DNA of 64,000 nucleotides from Actinomycetes bacterium (GTDB taxonomy: Bacteria > Actinomycetota > Actinomycetes > Propionibacteriales > Propionibacteriaceae), in NCBI GenBank assembly GCA_023458095.1, contig JAEXAS010000034.1:110144-174143 (forward strand), read 5' to 3'. The notes beneath the pieces were generated by a model, which was given only the letters and a program-made list of their open reading frames with translations, was not told the DNA's origin and did no database searches. Positions 50,702-60,238 of the stretch are shown one piece after another. Positions within the stretch are counted from its first letter, which is position 1, and every line of letters starts with the position of its first letter. A program made the translations under genes and the position numbers.

Positions 50702-51130
50702 GCAGATCCACCTTTCGAACAGGCCCGAGCGCAGGACCTGCGTCCGAATGGTGGCAGCCGCAGGCGAACGTCAGGTAGCCGCCAGGCGTCCACCGTGTGT
50801 TTCTCACGTGGCGCTTCAGTGAAGCGTTCCGTCCGCCGCGTCGCGGGCTTCGTCCAAATGGATGAATTCTCACAACGCGCTCAGTGAACTCCCAGATTCG
50901 CCCCTGTGGACGTCCTCGCGACGGGCAGATGGGCCGGCCGGAGCCCGGTCCGGACCGAAAGATGCAGCCCTCGCCGGGCCTGAGGCGCCAATCGGGGGCC
51001 ATCACGTCGTCTGGAGTTCACCTAGAGCAGGGCAATCCGATACCTGCGCGGTGCGGCGGTGAAGTGTGGCTTTGGCACTCTGACTTCGTCGGACTCGCAC
51101 TCGCGGGTCGGCGGAAAGCAGGAGTACTGG
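50702..51130. promoter_or_regulatory. Divergent regulatory region before the second Pst cluster
   Basis: The 429 bases between the regulator gene and pstC-like gene contain no supported ORF. Isolated PHO half-sites are present (GTTCACC near 51016-51022, AGTGAA near 50819 and 50884), but they are not in 11-base direct repeats, so a standard PHO box is not evident. AGCAGGAG before 51131 serves as ribosome site for the first gene of the cluster. Confidence 0.5.
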
Positions 51131-52171
51131 ATGGCGAACCCCTCGGTTCTGGGCCAGGTGGCACCGCCACCAGCGCCCGACATCGTCGTGCGTCCTGAAC
51201 CGGATTCACCCCGGGCGATCACCGCCCGGCTCGGTGGCTCGGATCGCGCCTTCGGCATCGCAACCCATGCCGGCGGCGTCGCGGTGTTGGCGTTGATGAC
51301 GCTGGTCGGGTTGTTCTTGGCGATTCGCGGCGCGGAGGCTGTCTCCTCGGCCGGGCTCTCCTTCTTCACCGAACAGGCATGGGAGCCGAACTCGCATCGT
51401 TTCGGGATCGCTGCGGTGCTGTTCGGAACGGTCACGATCGCCCTGATCGCTATCGCGGTGGCATTACCGCTGGCGCTGGGCACAGCCACCTACATCTCGG
51501 AGTACGCGCCCAAAGGTGTGCGCGGACTGCTGGTCGGTGTGGTGGATCTGATGGCGGCCATCCCGAGCGTGGTCTACGGGCTGTGGGGAATGTTCTGGCT
51601 GGAGGGCCAGGTGCTGCCGGTGGCGCAATGGCTGAGCACCTACCTGGGCTGGATCCCGATCTTCGCTGCCCCGGAGTTCAATCCCGACGACCCCCTGGCC
51701 ACCCCGACGGTCTTCACCGCCAGCGCGCTGATCGCCGGTCTGGTGGTGGCGATGATGGTGGCCCCGATCGCAGCCTCGATCATGCGTGAGGTCTTCACCC
51801 AGGCCCCTATCGGCGAGCGGGAAGGGGCGCTCGCGCTGGGCTCCAGCAAGTGGGGAATGATCCGAACAGTCGTCTATCCCTTCGGCTTCGGCGGCATCGT
51901 CGGCGGCACCATGCTGGGCCTGGGCCGCGCTCTGGGCGAGACCATCGCGGTCTACCTGGTGATCAGCCCGGTCTTCGTCATCAACTGGCATGTGCTGACT
52001 ACCGGGTCGAACTCGGTTTCGGCTCTGATCGCCCTGCGCAACGGTGAGGCGTCCCAATTCGAGTTGTCGGCCCTGATGGCCGCTGGTCTGGTGCTGTTCA
52101 TCATCACCATGGCCATCAACTTCGCCGCTGGCGCCTTGATTCAACGATCCCGGTCCGGAGCGGCGAGCTGA
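51131..52171 (+). CDS. Second phosphate-type ABC permease, PstC-like
   Basis: A 346-residue PstC-family permease and the first gene of the second Pst cluster. It shows EYAPKGVRGLLVGVVDLMAA, then IPSVVYGLWG, the coupling loop REGALALGSSKWGMIRTVVY, and GLGRALGETIAVYLV, all diagnostic of PstC. The open frame extends to 51059, but AGCAGGAG sits correctly before ATG 51131. Differences from the first PstC are considerable, so this is a paralogous system rather than a recent duplicate. Confidence 0.92.
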   Translation: MANPSVLGQVAPPPAPDIVVRPEPDSPRAITARLGGSDRAFGIATHAGGVAVLALMTLVGLFLAIRGAEAVSSAGLSFFTEQAWEPNSHRFGIAAVLFGTVTIALIAIAVALPLALGTATYISEYAPKGVRGLLVGVVDLMAAIPSVVYGLWGMFWLEGQVLPVAQWLSTYLGWIPIFAAPEFNPDDPLATPTVFTASALIAGLVVAMMVAPIAASIMREVFTQAPIGEREGALALGSSKWGMIRTVVYPFGFGGIVGGTMLGLGRALGETIAVYLVISPVFVINWHVLTTGSNSVSALIALRNGEASQFELSALMAAGLVLFIITMAINFAAGALIQRSRSGAAS

Positions 52172-53409
52172 TGAGTGATCTCTTGGACGCTTCGGCCTTG
52201 GCCACCAGCGGTGGCCGCACCCAGGTGCGCACCACCGAAGTCACCAGCGATGCCGCCGGGCAGATTCGTCGCCCGTTGTCGGGTACCCAAGCCGAGGACA
52301 TCGTGCAGATCGTCGGCGCGGCGCTGGCGGCACTGGCCATCACCTTCTGGCTCACCACCCAGGTGCTGCCGATCGACAGCCCGGTCGGCTTCGTGGTGAT
52401 CGCCTACGGATTGTTCATCGGGCTCTATGCGGTGCTGGTCAGCTTGGACGCCGATCGGGTCACGGTACAGGACCGCATCATCGCGGTGGTCATTCACTCC
52501 GCGGCAGTCGTGCTGCTGCTGGCATTGATCTTGGTCGTGGTCTTCGCGCTGCTGCGAGGCTCGGCGGCGTTCAGCCAGTGGAACTTCTGGGTTCAAGACC
52601 TCTCGCTGGCCGGGCCTTTGGACCCGCTGACCGTCGGCGGCATGGCGCACGCCGCGGTGGGAACCCTGATCATGATCGCCATCGCTTTGGCCATCTCGAT
52701 TCCGCTGGGCTTGCTGGCCGCAGTGTGCATGGCCGAATTCCCGTCGCGGTTCACCCGAGTGCTGCGCACCGTGGTGGAAGCCATGACCGCGCTGCCCAGC
52801 ATCATCTGCGGGCTGTTCATCCTGGCCACCTACGTGCTGATGTTCGGCCTGGACAAGTCGGGTTTCGCGGCATCCCTGGCCGTCACGATCATGATCCTGC
52901 CCATCATCATCCGCTCCGCCGACGTGGTACTGCGGCTGGTGCCGGCCACTCTGAAAGAGGCAGCACTGGCCACTGGCGCCAGCCGGTGGAGCACCGTGTG
53001 GCATGTCGTCCTGCCGACCGCCCGCTCCGGGCTCACCACCGCCGTCGTGCTGGGCACCGCCCGCGGGATCGGCGAGACCAGCCCGGTGCTGCTCACCGCC
53101 GGCTACACCACCTTCTTCAACCTCAATCCCTTCTCCGGGCCGATGACCTCGTTGCCCTTCGCCACCTTCACCTTGGTGAAGAGCCCCGAGCCCACGCAGA
53201 TCGCGCGCGGCTTCGGCGCGGCGGCGGTGCTGATGGTTTTGGTGTTCGTGCTGTTCCTGCTCGCCCGGCTGCTGGGCGGACGCGGACCGGGCGTCCTGTC
53301 CGACCGGGGCCTGGCGCGAGCCCAGCGAGCTTCGGACCGCGATCTGCGACGTTTCCTGCGACGTGAACGTGCCGGTGTGACCGGCTCGGAGGCGGTCGGG
53401 TCGGGATGA
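52171..53409 (+). CDS. Second phosphate-type ABC permease, PstA-like
   Basis: A 412-residue PstA-type permease, longer than usual. It has two extra N-terminal helices (about 50-95) and a basic C-terminal tail of about 45 residues with many Arg. The core has MTALPSIICGLFILATYV, the EAA loop LKEAALATGASRWSTVWHVV, GIGETSPVLLTAG and NPFSGPMTSLP. Coupled to the PstC-like gene by a one-base stop/start overlap (TGATG). Confidence 0.92.
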   Translation: MSDLLDASALATSGGRTQVRTTEVTSDAAGQIRRPLSGTQAEDIVQIVGAALAALAITFWLTTQVLPIDSPVGFVVIAYGLFIGLYAVLVSLDADRVTVQDRIIAVVIHSAAVVLLLALILVVVFALLRGSAAFSQWNFWVQDLSLAGPLDPLTVGGMAHAAVGTLIMIAIALAISIPLGLLAAVCMAEFPSRFTRVLRTVVEAMTALPSIICGLFILATYVLMFGLDKSGFAASLAVTIMILPIIIRSADVVLRLVPATLKEAALATGASRWSTVWHVVLPTARSGLTTAVVLGTARGIGETSPVLLTAGYTTFFNLNPFSGPMTSLPFATFTLVKSPEPTQIARGFGAAAVLMVLVFVLFLLARLLGGRGPGVLSDRGLARAQRASDRDLRRFLRRERAGVTGSEAVGSG

Positions 53410-55049
53410 ATACCAGGAGAAGGTCACACCTCCAGTGGTGGCGGATGGTCGCTGTGGTTACCGGCCTTGCGTTGATCAGCTTTGGCTTCACCGGCCTGAC
53501 CGCCGTCACGCCGGCCCGGGCATCCGGCATCCACGCACCGATCGTGGGCTCGGGGTCCACCTGGTCGGCCAACGCTCTGCAGGCGTGGATCCGAAATGTG
53601 TGGGCCAACTACCAGTGGAAGATCACCTATTCGGAGTCCGGGTCGACCATCGGACGCACCGATTTCGCCAACGGCACTGCGGATTTCGGCGTCAGTGAGA
53701 TCCCCTACGCCATCTCCAACTCCAATGAGAAAGACACCCGACCCTCGCGGCCCTTTGCCTACATGCCGGTCGTGGCTGGCGGCACCGCCTTCATGTACAA
53801 CCTGATGATCAGCGGACGGCGGGTCACCAACCTGCGCCTGTCGGGAACCACCATCGCCAAGATCTTCACCGGGTCGATCACCCGGTGGAACGACCCGGCG
53901 ATCAAGGCGGACAACCCACTGCTGGCCCTGCCGGCCATTCCGATCGTCCCGGTCGTGCGTTCGGACGGATCCGGTGCCACCGCTCAGGTGTCGATCTGGC
54001 TGCGGCAGATGTACCCCAAGTATTGGGACGCCTACTGCGGCAAGGTGGGGCGTCCGCTGGTCGGCGGACACTGCGGAGTGACCTCGAACTACCCGGTGGC
54101 TGCCGGATCGGGATTCGTCTCGCGCTCCGGGTCCAATGGAGTTGCCGGGTATGTGGCGCAGGCCCACGCGGTGGGTGCGATCACCTTCGTGGAGTACTCC
54201 TATGCACTCAACTCGGGATTCCCGGTGGCCAAGGTGCTCAACGCGTCCGGCTACTACACCGAGCCGACCGCACAGAATGTGGCGGTCGCACTGTTGAAGG
54301 CCCGGATCAACAGCGACAAGAACTCCGTGGACTACCTCACTCAGAATCTGTCGGGGGTCTACACCGACACCGACAAGCGCACCTACCCGCTGTCCAGCTA
54401 CTCCTACATCATCTTGCCGACCTCGGCGCAGAACGGCTTCACCGCTGACAAGGGACGCACCCTGGCCGACTTCGGGGCCTACTTCCTGTGCGAAGGCCAG
54501 CAGTCGGCCGAAGTGCTGGGCTACTCGCCGCTGCCGATCAACCTGGTCAAGGCAGGGCAGAGCCAGATTCAGAAGATTCCGGGCGGGGATCCGGTCATCA
54601 AGGGCATCTCCGACTGCAACAACCCCACCTTCTCTAAGTCGGGGGCGAACAAGTTGGCGATGACGGCGCCCTACCCGCCGTCCTGCGACAAACAAGGTGC
54701 CACTCAGTGCACCGCCGGTACCGGGGGAGCCAAGCAGACCACGACCGGTGCCAGCAGCGGCGGAGCCAACACCTCCACCGGCTCCGGTTCGGCGACCGGG
54801 GCGCAGGCTCCCGGCGTGGGGACCAGCGCCAACGATCCGCTGGCGAATGGCGGTAGCGATCCAGCCCTGTCGAGCACCACGACCCAGCAGCAGACAGGGA
54901 CGCCGCAGTCGATCCCGCTGGCTCGCCCGACGGCCGCCGCCTATGCCTCCATGGTCTCGGCGGGATTGCTGCTGGCTGCGGCGGTGTTGCTGCCGCCGCT
55001 GCTGGTGCGACGGCGCCGACGAGGCGTGGATCGGAAGGTGACGCGGTGA
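53406..55049 (+). CDS. PstS-like binding protein with C-terminal membrane anchor
   Basis: A 547-residue exported protein. A signal peptide (about 1-40) is followed by a PstS-type binding domain: IVGSGSTWSANALQAWI, SGSTIGRTDFANGTADFGVS, SGTTIAKIFTGSITRWNDPA, VVRSDGSGATAQV and AGSGFVSRSGSNGVAGYVAQ. A low-complexity Thr/Gly/Ser/Gln linker (about 430-505) then leads to a transmembrane helix and a RRRRRG tail. There is no lipobox and no LPxTG. Standard PstS is a lipoprotein of about 360 residues, so this one is tethered at its other end on a long stalk. Starts in an ATGA overlap. Confidence 0.88.
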   Translation: MNTRRRSHLQWWRMVAVVTGLALISFGFTGLTAVTPARASGIHAPIVGSGSTWSANALQAWIRNVWANYQWKITYSESGSTIGRTDFANGTADFGVSEIPYAISNSNEKDTRPSRPFAYMPVVAGGTAFMYNLMISGRRVTNLRLSGTTIAKIFTGSITRWNDPAIKADNPLLALPAIPIVPVVRSDGSGATAQVSIWLRQMYPKYWDAYCGKVGRPLVGGHCGVTSNYPVAAGSGFVSRSGSNGVAGYVAQAHAVGAITFVEYSYALNSGFPVAKVLNASGYYTEPTAQNVAVALLKARINSDKNSVDYLTQNLSGVYTDTDKRTYPLSSYSYIILPTSAQNGFTADKGRTLADFGAYFLCEGQQSAEVLGYSPLPINLVKAGQSQIQKIPGGDPVIKGISDCNNPTFSKSGANKLAMTAPYPPSCDKQGATQCTAGTGGAKQTTTGASSGGANTSTGSGSATGAQAPGVGTSANDPLANGGSDPALSSTTTQQQTGTPQSIPLARPTAAAYASMVSAGLLLAAAVLLPPLLVRRRRRGVDRKVTR

Positions 55050-57763
55050 AGCTGCGACGTGCAGTGGCGGTCTTTGCCGTGGGGGCCGTTGTGCTGGCGG
55101 CCATCATCGCCGGCGGTGCGGGCGGAGCCTCGGTGGCTCGAGCTGAGTCCGGCAGTTCGGCGTTGCAGGTGTCCTGGAATGGCGACAACTCGTCGGCGGC
55201 GAGCTATCAGCCGACCCGCGACGCCTCCAGCAAGCACTTCGACGACTTCAAGAACCTGTCGGTCAGCGTCGATCAGACCAAAGACCTGATCGACCAGACG
55301 GTCACGGTCACGGTCACCGGAATGCCTGGCCGTACCCGAACCGTGACGTCCACCGGAGGCACGGTGTACGAATTCGGATCCGACTTCGTACAGGCCATGC
55401 AGTGCTGGGGGGACCCGAACGCCGCCGACTTCTACAAGAACTGCGAGTGGGGGGCCTTCCAATACGAGGGGGCCAGCGCCCCCAGCGTCCTGATCGGTGA
55501 GGAGACCGGGGTCGGCAACGCCAACGGTCGCGGCACCACCTTCACCAAGAGCTACTTCACCAAACCCGGAGAACGCGATGTCCCGTTCCGGGCGGTCGAC
55601 GGAAAGACCTACTCCAGCGGAGCGACCGACTCGATCAGTCATGACGCACCGATCCTGGACGTCTTCAACGCCAGCACCACCAATGAGCGCACCGTGCCGG
55701 TCGACTCCCAGGGCAGCGCCACCTTCGAGTTCGAAGCTCAGTCCGCCTCCGCGCAGCCCTACCTCGGCTGCGGAAACACCGCCTCGGCGACCGGCGACAA
55801 GTGCTGGTTGGTGATCGTGCCCCGCGGAGAGCACAACTCCGAGGCGCGCACCTACTGCTCGACCAATCTGGCCGCCTACCCTGCCGCCCAACAGGGCGCG
55901 CCGGTCAACCCTGCGTGCGACTACTGGGGCAACCGAATGGTGATCCCGCTGCAGTTCCGCAGCACCTCCGACTCCTGCGCTGCCGGAGGCAACGAGATCC
56001 CGGTCGGTGGCACCGAGTTGGCGCAAGGCGCCATGCAGTCCTGGCAGAAGGCGCTGTGTCGGAACAAGGGCAAGGCCTTCACCTTCACCAGTTCGGCCGA
56101 TCAGTTGGCTCGCGAGCAGTTGGTGACCAAGCAGGCCGCGGCGGTGTTCACGATGCGCCCGGTCACCAGCAGCTATGTGAGCGACGCCGTCGATTCCGAC
56201 GCGGTGTCCAGCACAAAGGTGGCCTACGCACCCATGGCGGTAGCCTCGATCGGCATCGCCTATGTGGCCAACAACGACGGCGCCACCTACACCAATCTGC
56301 GGCTCAGCCCACGGCTGATCGCCAAGATGATCACCAACTCCTACCAGTGGAACAGTGGGCTGGGCCTGACTGTGGGCGTGGGCGGGTCCGGCGTGGCCAG
56401 CACTGTGTCGTCCAGCGTATGGAAGCTGCCCGCCAGCACCTGGCAGAGTCCGGTGCGGACGCTGCGGCTGGATCCCGAGTTCAAGAAGTTGAACCCCGAT
56501 GTGACCCTCAGCGGCAACGGCAGCGTGGTGCTGGTGGGGCCGAATGCCTCCGATGCGGTGGCCGCGCTATGGCGCTATCTGCAGGCTGACGACAAGGCGC
56601 GGGCCTTCCTGGCCGGCCAGGCCGACAATGTCGGCGACGGTGACAGTGAAAACGCCGGGATGACCATCAACCCCTACTACCTGCCCAAGAATGCTGCGGC
56701 GGTCGTTCCCACCATGATCGAGAAGCAGTTGCTCAGCGCTTCTGGGGCGACGGTGGGCACGCTGGTTCCGAAGACTGACTCGTCCGGGAAATACCTGTGG
56801 ACCAAGGTCGGCCAAACCGACGCTGCCGGCGCGTCGATGTGTCTGTGTGATGCAGCCGTCGACTCGCTGAGCCAGTCCGATCAGACACTCATGCCGCGCA
56901 TGCTCACCACCAGTTCGCAGCCTCGCTACGACATGTCCCAGGTGGCGCCGTACGCTGCGTCCTTCGCGGCGGCAGCGGCACGGGTGTTCAAGGTGGACAC
57001 CGGGTCGAAGACCACCTGGGTGCCCAATGCGAGCCTCCCCAATGGCGGAACCTACGGCAGCGATGGCCAACAGCGCTGGACCACGGCCTTCGTCAATGGC
57101 TTCACCACCGCCGCTGAGGCGAAGCGGCTGGGGCTGCCGTTGGCTGCCCTGCAGGTGCCCAACAAGCAGGGAAGCTACGTGTCGGCGAACACCACCACGA
57201 TGACCGCAGCGGTCGCCGCACGTACTGCCACCAAAGTCAGCGGCTTCTCGATGGTTCCCGACGCTGATGCGCTCCCGGCGAGTGCCTATCCCTTGACCAG
57301 CATCGTCTACCTTGCGGTGAATCGTGCCGACTCCGCTGCCCAACGCCGGGCCTATGCCGATCTGATCGACGCAGCGACCAGCACCCAGGGCCAGACCATT
57401 GGCATGGCGATGGGGCAACTGCCACCTGGTTATGCGCCGCTGCCGACAGCCTTGCGCACCCAGGCCGCCAAGACCGCTGATTCGTTGCGGGTGGATGATC
57501 CTTCGGCCTCGCCTTCGGCGACCTCGTCCTCGGCTGCGGCCGCTCCCTCGGCTGCCGCCTCCACGCCGGTTCCTGGGGCGAACCCGTCCGGGGCCAACTC
57601 TTCGGCAGGACCGGTGGCCTTCCCCTCGCAAACCCCGCCGGCCACCCCCGGCCTGGCCGGCGATGGACCACCGACGGCGATCTACGGCGGCGTCCTGGTG
57701 GCCTCGGTGATCGGACTGGGCGCCGGGCCCTTCCTGCTGCGCCGAAAGCGGCTCGGACCATGA
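55046..57763 (+). CDS. Very large exported, membrane-anchored protein with PstS-like segments
   Basis: A 905-residue protein: signal peptide (about 1-33), a long Cys-containing domain (ALQVSWNGDNSS, FVQAMQCWGDP), then PBP-like stretches. The latter include LRLSPRLIAKMITNSYQW in the middle and a PstS-like C-terminal part: SAYPLTSIVYLAVN, then GQLPPGYAPLPTALRTQA. A Ser/Ala/Pro stalk and a single membrane helix with RRKR tail close it. No known family of this length is recognised. It is coupled to the PstS-like gene by a GTGA overlap, so it is likely a partner receptor or scaffold in the same surface complex. Confidence 0.8.
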   Translation: MKLRRAVAVFAVGAVVLAAIIAGGAGGASVARAESGSSALQVSWNGDNSSAASYQPTRDASSKHFDDFKNLSVSVDQTKDLIDQTVTVTVTGMPGRTRTVTSTGGTVYEFGSDFVQAMQCWGDPNAADFYKNCEWGAFQYEGASAPSVLIGEETGVGNANGRGTTFTKSYFTKPGERDVPFRAVDGKTYSSGATDSISHDAPILDVFNASTTNERTVPVDSQGSATFEFEAQSASAQPYLGCGNTASATGDKCWLVIVPRGEHNSEARTYCSTNLAAYPAAQQGAPVNPACDYWGNRMVIPLQFRSTSDSCAAGGNEIPVGGTELAQGAMQSWQKALCRNKGKAFTFTSSADQLAREQLVTKQAAAVFTMRPVTSSYVSDAVDSDAVSSTKVAYAPMAVASIGIAYVANNDGATYTNLRLSPRLIAKMITNSYQWNSGLGLTVGVGGSGVASTVSSSVWKLPASTWQSPVRTLRLDPEFKKLNPDVTLSGNGSVVLVGPNASDAVAALWRYLQADDKARAFLAGQADNVGDGDSENAGMTINPYYLPKNAAAVVPTMIEKQLLSASGATVGTLVPKTDSSGKYLWTKVGQTDAAGASMCLCDAAVDSLSQSDQTLMPRMLTTSSQPRYDMSQVAPYAASFAAAAARVFKVDTGSKTTWVPNASLPNGGTYGSDGQQRWTTAFVNGFTTAAEAKRLGLPLAALQVPNKQGSYVSANTTTMTAAVAARTATKVSGFSMVPDADALPASAYPLTSIVYLAVNRADSAAQRRAYADLIDAATSTQGQTIGMAMGQLPPGYAPLPTALRTQAAKTADSLRVDDPSASPSATSSSAAAAPSAAASTPVPGANPSGANSSAGPVAFPSQTPPATPGLAGDGPPTAIYGGVLVASVIGLGAGPFLLRRKRLGP

Positions 57764-57815
57764 GCCGGCGCACTCTCAGACTTCCCGTTTCGGCATTCGC
57801 CGCGGAACGGAAGAA

Positions 57816-57858
57816 CCCCCACCCCGAAAGCCGTGGAAAGCATTACTCGGGATGGGGG
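57816..57858 (+). promoter_or_regulatory. Intercistronic hairpin before the Ig-domain binding protein gene
   Basis: A 12-bp stem (arms 57816-57827 and 57847-57858, one mismatch or G-U) with a 19-base loop lies in the only large gap of the cluster before 57913. No T-tract follows. It may separate transcript levels between the receptor genes. Confidence 0.55.
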
Positions 57859-57912
57859 CGTTCGAGGCAGCCAAGAAGGTTGTCCGAAACCAAAACCCTA
57901 AGGGAGATTCGA

Positions 57913-59562
57913 ATGAAAGCCAACAAACTGGCTCTCAGCGTCCTCGCCGGAACGCTCGCGTGCTCGGTGGCGTTCGGCGTGGCGCCTGCCTACGCCGACC
58001 CGTCCGGCGGCGCATACCGGGCCCTCGCGGGTGTCGGTAGCGACACCACCCAGTCCGTGATGAACGGGATGGCGGAAGCCGTCACCGTCAACGGCACCGC
58101 AATCCTCGCCTCCTACGACGCGATCAACCCGACTACCAGCCTGCCCGGCGACAAGATCCAGACCCGCGCCGATGGCCTGCCCTTCACCCGGCCGAACGGT
58201 TCGGGCGCCGGCGTGAAGGCGCTCACCTCCTCGATCAAGGGTCTGACCTACCCGGCAGCCAATGGAGTGGACGTCACCGGCCAGCTCGACTATTCCCGCT
58301 CCTCGAGCGGTCCGTCGGTTGCTGGTTCGGATCTCACCTACATCCCCTTCGCCAAGGACGCGCTCACCTATTCCTACTCCAAGACCGATGCTGCAGCCGC
58401 CGTGCCAGCCGATCTCACCGTCGCCCAGCTGACCGACATCTACAAGGGCACCACGCAGACCTACACCGGTGCGACCGATGGTCTGACTCACGACTACATT
58501 CCGATGCTGCCGCAGGCCGGTTCGGGCAGCCGCTCCTTCTTCCTGAAGGCGCTGGGAATCACCGAGGCCGACGTCACCTGGATCACCAACCTGTACCAGG
58601 AGAACGACGGTTCCACGATCGACGCCGTGGGCGAGATCGCTCCCTTCTCGGTGGCGGCCTACATCGCCCAGAAGAACGCCGTGATCACCAACACCGTTGA
58701 TGCCAACGCCGTGACCCTGGGCAAGATCGGCGGTGTCGAGCCCCGCAACGGTGACGGCACCTTGAACGCCAACTTCACGGTGACCCGGAATGTCTACAAC
58801 GTGGTCTCCAGCGCGCGCCTGGCCGGAACCAGTGATGCTGACAAGCTGCTTCAGCAGACCTTCGTGGGTTCCAGCTCGCTGATCTGCTCGCAGTCCTCGG
58901 TCATCGCGACCTACGGCTTCGGCAGCTTGGGCTCTGACTGTGGCTCCACCACCCTGACCGGTGGCTTCGTCCAGGACGGCTCGACCCCGATGCTCACCAT
59001 GACCGCTGCTCCCAAGATCAGCGGCACGGCCAAGGTCGCCTCGACTTTGACCGTCTCGACGGGCACCTGGACCGGCACCGTCACCAAGCCGACGTTCACC
59101 TACAAGTGGATGCGCAACGGCGCCGCGATCGCCGGGGCCACTGCCGCCAGCTACAAGCTGACCACCGCGGACGCGGGTGCTGCGATCAGCGTTGCGGTGA
59201 GCGCCACCGCCGGCCAGGCCACCGGCTCGGCCACCACCGCCTCGGTGACCGTCGCCAAGTTGGCGGTCGTCAAGGTCAAGTCCTCGATCAAGGCTGTCGC
59301 TGACAAGAACGCCAAGAAGCACACCAAGAAGGGCAAGATCAAGGTCACTGTTTCCGCCTCGGTTCGTCCCACCGGAAAGGTGACCATCTACGACGGCAAG
59401 AAGAAGATCGGCACCGCCACCCTGAAGACGTCCAACAAGGGTGTGGTCACCGTCAAGATCAAGAAGCTGTCCAAGAAGGGCAAGCACAAGATCAAGATCA
59501 CCTACTCGGGGAGCAGCACTGTGCTGGCCTCCTCGCGCACCCTGACCATCAAGGTGAAGTGA
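57913..59562 (+). CDS. Secreted PstS-like binding protein with Ig-like C-terminal domains
   Basis: A 549-residue protein. Signal peptide about 1-29 (AYADPSGG). The N-terminal domain (about 30-355) is a PBP-like fold of a group seen in other actinobacteria: LAGVGSDTTQSVMNGM, FTRPNGSGAGVKAL, YSRSSSGPS and AQAGSGSRSFF-type segments. Then comes an Ig-like module (TFTYKWMRNGAAIAGATAAS) and a Lys-rich Ig-like domain (GKVTIYDGKKKIGTATLK). No membrane anchor or LPxTG. The start at 57913 follows AGGGAG. It may bind the wall by its basic tail and capture ligand for the ABC system. Confidence 0.85.
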   Translation: MKANKLALSVLAGTLACSVAFGVAPAYADPSGGAYRALAGVGSDTTQSVMNGMAEAVTVNGTAILASYDAINPTTSLPGDKIQTRADGLPFTRPNGSGAGVKALTSSIKGLTYPAANGVDVTGQLDYSRSSSGPSVAGSDLTYIPFAKDALTYSYSKTDAAAAVPADLTVAQLTDIYKGTTQTYTGATDGLTHDYIPMLPQAGSGSRSFFLKALGITEADVTWITNLYQENDGSTIDAVGEIAPFSVAAYIAQKNAVITNTVDANAVTLGKIGGVEPRNGDGTLNANFTVTRNVYNVVSSARLAGTSDADKLLQQTFVGSSSLICSQSSVIATYGFGSLGSDCGSTTLTGGFVQDGSTPMLTMTAAPKISGTAKVASTLTVSTGTWTGTVTKPTFTYKWMRNGAAIAGATAASYKLTTADAGAAISVAVSATAGQATGSATTASVTVAKLAVVKVKSSIKAVADKNAKKHTKKGKIKVTVSASVRPTGKVTIYDGKKKIGTATLKTSNKGVVTVKIKKLSKKGKHKIKITYSGSSTVLASSRTLTIKVK

Positions 59563-59577
59563 TCTCCGCGTAAACAA

Positions 59578-59612
59578 CCGGTGGTCGCCGTCGCAATGAC
59601 GGCGGCCACCGG
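59578..59612 (+). terminator. Strong hairpin after the Ig-domain binding protein gene
   Basis: A 15-bp stem (arms 59578-59592 and 59598-59612, one G-U) with a 5-base loop, 16 bases after the stop. No T-run follows, and the next gene starts 20 bases later with its own GGAGGTGA site at 59616, so it may attenuate rather than end transcription. Confidence 0.6.
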
Positions 59613-59632
59613 GCTGGAGGTGATTCGACCTG

Positions 59633-60238
59633 ATGAGGTCGTTGAGTTCGACGCCGTTGGGCCGACGAGTCGGTTCGGCGGGGGCCACCGCGATGGCGGT
59701 GGCCGTTCTTGCGCTGTCCGGCATCGGCCTCAGCGCACCCCTGGCTGCAGCCGAGACTCCGGCGCAGCCGGCGAAGACGGCGGCCAAGAGTTGCACAACC
59801 AAGCCGCAGCTTCAGGCCCAACCCGCGACCAGCGGGGCGCCGATCACCCTGGCCGCTCCGCTCGCCCGTCCCGGATCTCGGATCAGCGCCACCGCACGGG
59901 GATATCAGGCCAACGAGAAGGTCCAGGTCGTGTTGTACGACATCGGCGGCGAGCCGACCACTGTGACCGCTGACCGGCACGGGCGGGTTCGCGCTGACCT
60001 CGTCGTGCCAGAGCCTGCCCTGGCCGGATGGCACCGCGTCCAATTCACCGGGTGGTGCGCGGGACGCATCGCCGTGGGCGCCGTGCTGGTGGGACGCGTT
60101 GGTGGCGGCCCCTGGCCCGGAACCGGCTACCCCGCGTGGGTGCCGTGGACGGCACTGGCCATCGGGGTAGCCGTCATCGCCTCGCTGGGAATGCTCGGCT
60201 TTCACCTGTGGCGGCACCGAGAACAGGGGGAGCCATGA
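59633..60238 (+). CDS. Exported Ig-like protein with C-terminal membrane helix
   Basis: A 201-residue protein. Signal peptide (about 1-39, ending PLAAAE), one beta-sandwich domain with two Cys (residues about 70-150; RPGSRISATARGYQANEKVQ, then VTADRHGRVRADLVVPEP), and a transmembrane helix (about 168-190) with the tail WRHREQGEP. It resembles proteins that elsewhere carry an LPxTG and sit beside sortases, but here the sorting motif is missing. Strong GGAGGTGA nine bases before the ATG. Coupled by ATGA to the sortase-like gene. Confidence 0.8.
   Translation: MRSLSSTPLGRRVGSAGATAMAVAVLALSGIGLSAPLAAAETPAQPAKTAAKSCTTKPQLQAQPATSGAPITLAAPLARPGSRISATARGYQANEKVQVVLYDIGGEPTTVTADRHGRVRADLVVPEPALAGWHRVQFTGWCAGRIAVGAVLVGRVGGGPWPGTGYPAWVPWTALAIGVAVIASLGMLGFHLWRHREQGEP

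Noticed and set aside
51016..51022. PHO box for the second Pst cluster
   Set aside because: A lone GTTCACC without a second unit 11 bases away is expected by chance.
52141..53427. A 428-codon minus-strand frame rich in His, Gln and Asp
   Set aside because: Exactly antisense to the PstA-like gene; shadow frame.
57898..59802. A 634-codon open frame on the minus strand
   Set aside because: It is antisense to the well-supported binding protein gene; composition (Gly, Arg, His, Val rich) is that of a high-GC shadow frame and no domain is visible.
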